Shown: positions 7,261-8,738 of the stretch, one piece after another | How positions within the stretch are numbered: the stretch's first letter is position 1 | How the letters are laid out: each line of letters opens with the position of its first letter | Position numbers and translations under genes: made by a program | From: Acetobacteraceae bacterium | GTDB taxonomy: Bacteria; Pseudomonadota; Alphaproteobacteria; Acetobacterales; Acetobacteraceae | DNA: 8,738 nucleotides | Direction of reading: 5' to 3' | Assembly (NCBI GenBank): GCA_947478535.1 | Contig: CANJXD010000224.1 | Span: 1-8,738, forward strand | The notes under the pieces: model-generated | Database searches by the model: none | Told to the model about the DNA's origin: nothing | The model's input: only the letters and a program-made list of their open reading frames with translations

Positions 7261-7665
7261 CTAGCCTGCCACGTCCAGCCTGACGCTGTCCAGCAGCCGG
7301 GTGTCGCCATCCGGCATCTCGAAGCGCGCCGCTTCATTGGGGGGACGGCCGAGCCGCGCCATGTCCCACCCCGCGGCGGACAATGCCTGCCCACTCGGGT
7401 CCAGCAGCAGCATATGCGCGAAGCTGCCGCCGGATACGGCTTCGGCCACCACGGCCTGGATGGTGGCGAAATCACGCTCCGCCAGCGCGGCGGTCAGCGC
7501 CGCGGCCAGAATGGGCCGCACGCTCGAAGCCCGGGCGTCGAGCTGCCGGGACAGGGCTTCCCCCACCATGCGGTCCTGCACGACGGTCAGCGCCGCCGCC
7601 AGCAGCACCATCGCCGCGGCGGCCAGCACGAAGACCTTCAGCCGGAAGGTGAGGCGCCCGCCCAT
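7261..7665 (-). CDS. N-terminal fragment of the broken kinase (membrane helix plus periplasmic sensor)
   Basis: This part has 134 residues from ATG 7665 to TAG 7261. RLTFRLKV is followed by a strong hydrophobic helix (about 9-28) and then an exported region containing AERDFATIQAVVAEA and FAHMLLLDPSGQALSAAGWD, which resembles the helical and PAS/Cache-like periplasmic sensing domains of proteobacterial kinases. Alone it would be a single-pass protein with no output domain. The frame is open further upstream to 7740, but those residues overlap the end of the binding-protein gene and are polar and unlike an N-terminus, so I prefer ATG 7665. Its ribosome-binding site is weak (GCTGGGC), consistent with translation coupled to the gene before it. 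Confidence 0.6.
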   Translation of the reverse strand: MGGRLTFRLKVFVLAAAAMVLLAAALTVVQDRMVGEALSRQLDARASSVRPILAAALTAALAERDFATIQAVVAEAVSGGSFAHMLLLDPSGQALSAAGWDMARLGRPPNEAARFEMPDGDTRLLDSVRLDVAG

Positions 7666-7675
7666 AATGCCCAGC

Positions 7676-8500
7676 TCAGGCGGGGCGGAGCAGGGAGCGC
7701 GTTTCCTCCACCACGTCATCCAGCTCCGCGAGGTCGGCATCGGTCACCGGGCGGATGCCGCGGAAGCCCGTCGCCTCGAAGAACTGGGCGCCCTCGGCGG
7801 AGGCCGGAAAGCGCGCGAGGGTGTTGCGGACGCGCTCCGCCTCCGGCCCCTGGATTGCCGGGCCCAGCAGCACGAGGAAGCCGGGGACGCGAATGAAGAC
7901 CTCCTTCACCACCAGCGTGTCCCGGATCGCGGCGCCAATGGCGTTGAACTCGCCCTGGCTCATCACCGCGAGCGGCGTTTCCGGCCCCGTCAGCAGCTGG
8001 GCGAGGCTGTCCTCGTTGCGCGCATGCACGGCCATCGCGTCCCGCCCGATCACGATACCGCGTTCCCGCGACCAGCGGGTAAACTTCAGCGCCACCAGCG
8101 ACTGCGGGTTGGTCATCGCCACCTGCCGGCCGCGGAGGGCGGCCAGATCGGCCAGCGGGCGGTCCTTGTGGGTCACCAGCAGGCCGGGGATGCGTGGATC
8201 ATAGATCGCGATCGGCCGTAGCCCGGCATCCAGCTGCGCGACGCGGCCGAGATTGGCCGCCGTCACCATCAGCCCATAGGCGCCGCTGAGGCAGCGTTCA
8301 TGGAAGGGCTGCAGCCCGGGGGCCGTCACCACTTCCACGCCCCGCGCCAGTTCCCGTTCCAGGAAGGCGCGGAAGGGCTGGTATTGCGTCAGCAGGATGC
8401 GGGCGCTGACATTCGGCATCACGCCGAACTGGATGGACTGGCCCTGCGCCTGGGCGAAGCCGGAAAGGGTGGTGCCGATGGCGGCAAGGCCGGTTCCCAT
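7676..8500 (-). CDS. PhnD-like (phosphate/phosphonate-type) periplasmic substrate-binding protein
   Basis: Member of the PhnD-like periplasmic binding-protein family, 274 residues from ATG 8500. Family-like features: IQFGVMPNVSARILLTQY (23-40) then QPFRAFLERELARGVEVVTA, a hinge region AYGLMVTAANLGRV, and LRGRQVAMTNPQSLVALKFT in the second lobe. No ABC permease or ATPase is nearby; instead a sensor kinase follows 10 nt after its stop, so I infer a sensing role rather than transport. The ligand need not be phosphonate. The start is a problem: ATG 8500 gives MGTGLAAIGTTLSGFAQA, a signal peptide without the usual positive n-region, whereas the in-frame codons upstream encode TRYPNRTLTRRA, an ideal n-region with twin arginine. 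No ATG, GTG or TTG occurs between 8500 and the in-frame TGA near 8581; only GTA (8539-8537, with a good ribosome-binding site) and CTG (8515-8513) are candidates. The gene may thus have lost its start or use a rare one. Confidence 0.85.
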   Translation of the reverse strand: MGTGLAAIGTTLSGFAQAQGQSIQFGVMPNVSARILLTQYQPFRAFLERELARGVEVVTAPGLQPFHERCLSGAYGLMVTAANLGRVAQLDAGLRPIAIYDPRIPGLLVTHKDRPLADLAALRGRQVAMTNPQSLVALKFTRWSRERGIVIGRDAMAVHARNEDSLAQLLTGPETPLAVMSQGEFNAIGAAIRDTLVVKEVFIRVPGFLVLLGPAIQGPEAERVRNTLARFPASAEGAQFFEATGFRGIRPVTDADLAELDDVVEETRSLLRPA

Positions 8501-8545
8501 TGCCCGGCGGGTCAGGGTGCGGTTCGGGTAACGGGTTACGGTCGG

Positions 8546-8551
8546 CTCCCT
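8546..8551 (-). promoter_or_regulatory. ribosome-binding site placed before a GTA codon
   Basis: AGGGAG (8551-8546, minus strand) is the only strong Shine-Dalgarno sequence upstream of the binding-protein gene. It is 6 nt before GTA at 8539-8537, exactly where a start codon should be, while ATG 8500 has only a weak purine stretch. GTA also lies in a small palindrome, GTAAC-GG-GTTAC (8528-8539). Confidence 0.5.
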
Positions 8552-8595
8552 CGCTTGATCCCCGGCGGGCCGGGTTGGTCAGACAGAATCTATCA

Positions 8596-8612
8596 CGGAT
8601 TCGCCGAATCCG
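8596..8612. promoter_or_regulatory. inverted repeat, candidate operator for the sensor pair
   Basis: CGGATTC-GCC-GAATCCG is a perfect 7-bp inverted repeat with a 3-nt centre. It lies between the candidate promoter and the ribosome-binding site, about 20-40 nt past the expected transcription start, where a bound repressor would block transcription. It stands out more than the other palindromes because its arms include AT pairs. Confidence 0.4.
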
Positions 8613-8639
8613 CGCCTTCCCTCCATGTCGCACCGTTTC

Positions 8640-8669
8640 ATTACGCAGATCTTGATCACCGCGTGTCAA
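8640..8669 (-). promoter_or_regulatory. candidate promoter of the binding-protein/kinase pair
   Basis: On the minus strand TTGACA (8669-8664), a perfect -35 consensus, is followed after 18 nt by CGTAAT (8645-8640), which matches four of six -10 bases. Transcription would start near 8633 and run into the binding-protein gene. The -35 falls exactly on the outer end of the putative insertion-sequence terminus. Confidence 0.45.
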
Positions 8670-8738
8670 CGCCGGAGCAAAAATGCATCGGCGCGCCGGA
8701 GCAAAACTACATCACGGGTGATGGCAGTCAGGCGCCCC
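8664..8738. mobile_element. possible terminus of an IS21-family insertion sequence, running off the right edge
   Basis: From TGTCAAC at 8664 the sequence holds two related 19-nt units, GCCGGAGCAAAAATGCATC (8671-8689) and GCCGGAGCAAAACTACATC (8695-8713), with a 24-nt period. Tandem degenerate repeats with an AAAA core just inside a TGT end are characteristic, from memory, of IS21-family termini. No transposase gene (istA/istB) is inside the window and only one end is visible, so target duplication cannot be checked. A tandem regulator-binding site is the main alternative. Confidence 0.4.
8671..8713. repeat. two degenerate 19-nt direct repeats, 24-nt period
   Basis: Copies at 8671-8689 and 8695-8713 differ at three positions near the AAAA core and are separated by GGCGC. 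They share GCCGGAGCAAAA and end in ATC. The regular spacing of just over two helical turns fits either a transposase-binding array or adjacent sites for a DNA-binding protein on the same face of the helix. Confidence 0.75.

Larger units (their letters stand above)
5779..7665 (-). pseudogene. hybrid sensor histidine kinase interrupted by an in-frame TAG
   Basis: Read through, this is one 628-codon membrane hybrid histidine kinase starting at ATG 7665 and broken at codon 135 by TAG (7263-7261) with no frame change. Domains across the break: transmembrane helix 1 (about 9-28), a periplasmic sensor region (about 30-155), transmembrane helix 2 (about 156-181), HAMP linker (about 182-236), short coiled coil, HisKA with the phospho-acceptor His in GHELRTPLN (His278), HATPase with N, G1 and G2 boxes, and a receiver-like tail. 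The TAG falls inside the periplasmic domain, between DVAG and VLGTLHFGFS, a stretch that normally runs on without a gap; CAG (Gln) or TGG (Trp) to TAG is one base change. It starts 10 nt after the binding-protein stop, implying coupling. Alternatives to true decay are sequencing error, amber suppression, or reinitiation on the adjacent GTG. Confidence 0.8.

Noticed and set aside
7666..7740. An upstream start for the kinase at 7740
   Set aside because: It would overlap the binding-protein gene by over 60 nt and add a polar, Trp/Arg-rich segment; ATG 7665 is directly followed by a normal membrane-anchor sequence.
7301..8221. A 306-codon open frame on the plus strand opposite the sensor pair
   Set aside because: It is opposite to the binding-protein and kinase genes, whose reading is confirmed by family motifs, and shows no recognisable domain.
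8664..8738. CRISPR array at the right edge
   Set aside because: Only two imperfect 19-nt units with a 5-nt separator are present; repeat and spacer lengths do not fit CRISPR.

Overview
The window is GC-rich and densely coded. It looks like a chromosomal catabolic region of an alphaproteobacterium, most likely an Acetobacteraceae/Roseomonas-like bacterium. That guess rests on base composition, the style of the proteins and the two tripartite-tricarboxylate (Bug-type) receptors; there is no rRNA or marker gene. A Burkholderiales origin cannot be excluded.

Layout. (1) A leftward cluster is read from about 3176 down past the left edge: a Bug-type periplasmic receptor, an acyl-CoA dehydrogenase, and a second acyl-CoA dehydrogenase cut off by the window. 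The gaps are only 12 and 15 nt, so they are very probably one operon. (2) A 220-nt divergent intergenic region (3177-3396) carries two inverted repeats that could be operators. (3) A rightward pair follows: an MmgE/PrpD-family protein and a second Bug-type receptor, 27 nt apart. (4) A leftward sensory pair lies on the right, convergent with (3): a PhnD-like periplasmic binding protein and, 10 nt after its stop codon, a membrane hybrid histidine kinase. (5) At the right edge a degenerate 24-nt tandem repeat next to TGTCAA looks like the end of an IS21-type insertion sequence.

How the genes may work together. Groups 1 and 3 look like one divergent regulon for uptake and CoA-dependent breakdown of an unidentified organic acid. 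The receptors would capture a carboxylate, paired acyl-CoA dehydrogenases would introduce a double bond, and the PrpD-like protein would act as a dehydratase or isomerase. No membrane transporter subunit, CoA ligase or CoA transferase is visible, so the substrate stays open. Group 4 has the shape of a ligand-sensing system in which a soluble binding protein reports to the periplasmic domain of a kinase.

The most notable observation is that group 4 appears damaged. The kinase frame is interrupted by a single in-frame TAG (7261-7263), followed directly by a GTG in the same frame. The binding protein has no normal start codon in front of its signal peptide: a good Shine-Dalgarno sequence sits before GTA instead of ATG/GTG. 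With the possible IS end just upstream, which supplies a perfect TTGACA -35 hexamer pointing into the pair, this suggests a two-gene sensor undergoing decay or rewiring. Sequencing error or natural amber suppression are the alternatives.
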